From NCBI GenBank assembly GCA_033557685.1, contig JAWQRN010000296.1, positions 1 through 31,983 of the forward strand: DNA of 31,983 bases. The letters are read 5' to 3'. The notes under the pieces were generated by a model, which was not told the DNA's origin, did not search any database, and saw nothing but the letters and a program-made list of their open reading frames with translations. Of this stretch, positions 31,319 to 31,983 are shown one piece after another (within the stretch, counting starts at the first letter, position 1; each line of letters starts with the position of its first letter). Origin of the DNA: Sperchopsis tessellata (taxonomy: Eukaryota > Arthropoda > Insecta > Coleoptera > Hydrophilidae). A program made the translations under genes and the position numbers.

Positions 31319-31862
31319 TACAATATACCGACATTTGGGAATCAATTATTCCGTCATCTAGGGTCTACAATACAAGAAAACTAGTAGGAATTATGAAAAA
31401 CATAAAAGTTTAAAACCAAACTATTGCTTACCAGTGTGGTTCTGTATATGTACTTTTAAAAGGATAGTAAACATTAAGAAAACCAGTTAATTACAACACC
31501 CTAATAAAATACATCAAGGAAGGTACCAAAGAAACGATATATGATAAAATACATTAAAAGATGTCACAGCGACATAGCAAACAAAATAAAATGACAAATT
31601 CGGTTTGTTTGCCGTGTCGCTGTGGCATTTTTTAATGTGATTTATCATGTATTGTTTTTTTTTGGTACCTTTCTTGATGTATTTTGTTATGGTGTTGTAG
31701 TTAACTAGTTTTCTTGATGTCTACTATCCTTTTAAAATCACATGGTTCTGTCTACAGGTAAGCGGTAGTTTGTTTTTTGAACTTTCATGTTTTTTCCTAA
31801 TTTCTGCTTGTTTTCTTATATTGTAGACCCTAGATGAAGGAATATTTGATTCCGAAACGTTG
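31319..31862. repeat. long inverted repeat, possible Penelope-like or retrozyme-type element
   Basis: Left arm 31319-31585 and right arm 31604-31862 match in inverted orientation at roughly 80% by eye, around an 18-nt spacer. Shared blocks: TCTAGGGTCTACAATA, TTTTAAAAGGATAGTA, AAAATACATCAAG, GGTACC, CACAGCGACA. AACATTGAGGAAAAAGT recurs outside the arms (31218-31234) and as its reverse complement (near 31912). TA microsatellites flank both sides. The right arm has a hammerhead-like core at 31830-31858. No open frame of note. Confidence 0.65.
31830..31858 (+). ncRNA. hammerhead-ribozyme-like motif (degenerate)
   Basis: GATGA (31833-31837), a perfect 5-bp hairpin GGAAT/ATTCC with loop ATTTG, then GAAAC (31854-31858), the order of a hammerhead core (CUGAUGA, stem II, GAAAC). 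The CUGAUGA box reads CTAGATGA, with an extra A, so activity is doubtful. The opposite arm (31332-31361, minus strand) keeps the hairpin but has CAAAT instead of GAAAC. Confidence 0.3.
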
Positions 31863-31911
31863 ACCTTAAATTTCATGATTAATAAGAAAATTTACAACTT
31901 TTTCCTCAATG

Positions 31912-31912
31912 T

Positions 31913-31970
<58 letters not shown>

Positions 31971-31983
31971 CATATATGTATAT
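31912..31983. repeat. TA/TACA microsatellite at the window end
   Basis: Alternating TA with occasional ACA interruptions; continues past the window edge. Confidence 0.95.

Overview
This is AT-rich (roughly 70% A+T by eye) metazoan nuclear DNA, most likely from an insect or other arthropod. It contains one recognisable host gene: a spliced, apparently complete LRSAM1 orthologue on the minus strand (12186-30508). The rest is introns and flanks filled with decayed transposable elements. I infer an arthropod from the base composition, the mix of very short introns (57-113 bp) with transposon-swollen ones (over 4 kb), and the element types (RTE- and Jockey-like LINEs, an LTR retrotransposon, ZMYM1-like hAT, piggyBac-like, a tRNA-headed SINE). 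The order or species cannot be fixed from the sequence alone.

Layout. 1-12185, downstream of the gene: a LINE reverse-transcriptase relic (about 1820-2285), a 5' LTR (2569-2924) with a broken gag-like stretch, an RTE-like 3' end (about 3690-4190), a partly duplicated block (6601-7340), and a cluster of mutually inverted LINE relics (7480-9965) with a 51-bp-arm fold-back element inside it. 12186-30508, LRSAM1: 13 coding exons totalling 2055 nt (684 codons plus stop); every junction preserves frame. Intron 9 holds a piggyBac-like element with TTAA-type ends and a pair of inverted repeats. Introns 7 and 5 hold RT relics. Intron 3 holds a hairpin, a 28-bp-period CTAATCGAT/TAGTCGAC array, and an antisense hAT transposase relic interrupted by a SINE with 8-bp target-site duplications. 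30509-31983, upstream: a TGTCA-rich promoter-proximal stretch, a small GC-rich patch, and a long inverted repeat whose arms carry a hammerhead-like core, flanked by TA microsatellites.

The encoded protein has the LRSAM1 order: leucine-rich repeats, long coiled coil, SAM domain, two P(T/S)AP-like motifs, C-terminal C3HC4 RING. In vertebrates this is an E3 ubiquitin ligase that binds TSG101/ESCRT-I. Here both P(T/S)AP-like motifs have Ala in place of the first Pro. A 30-nt coding microexon uses a GC donor. The mobile elements are fragments and do not form a working system with the gene. I found no clear evidence of a novel multi-gene system; the least explained signals are the 28-bp-period dyad array and the long inverted repeat with the ribozyme-like core.
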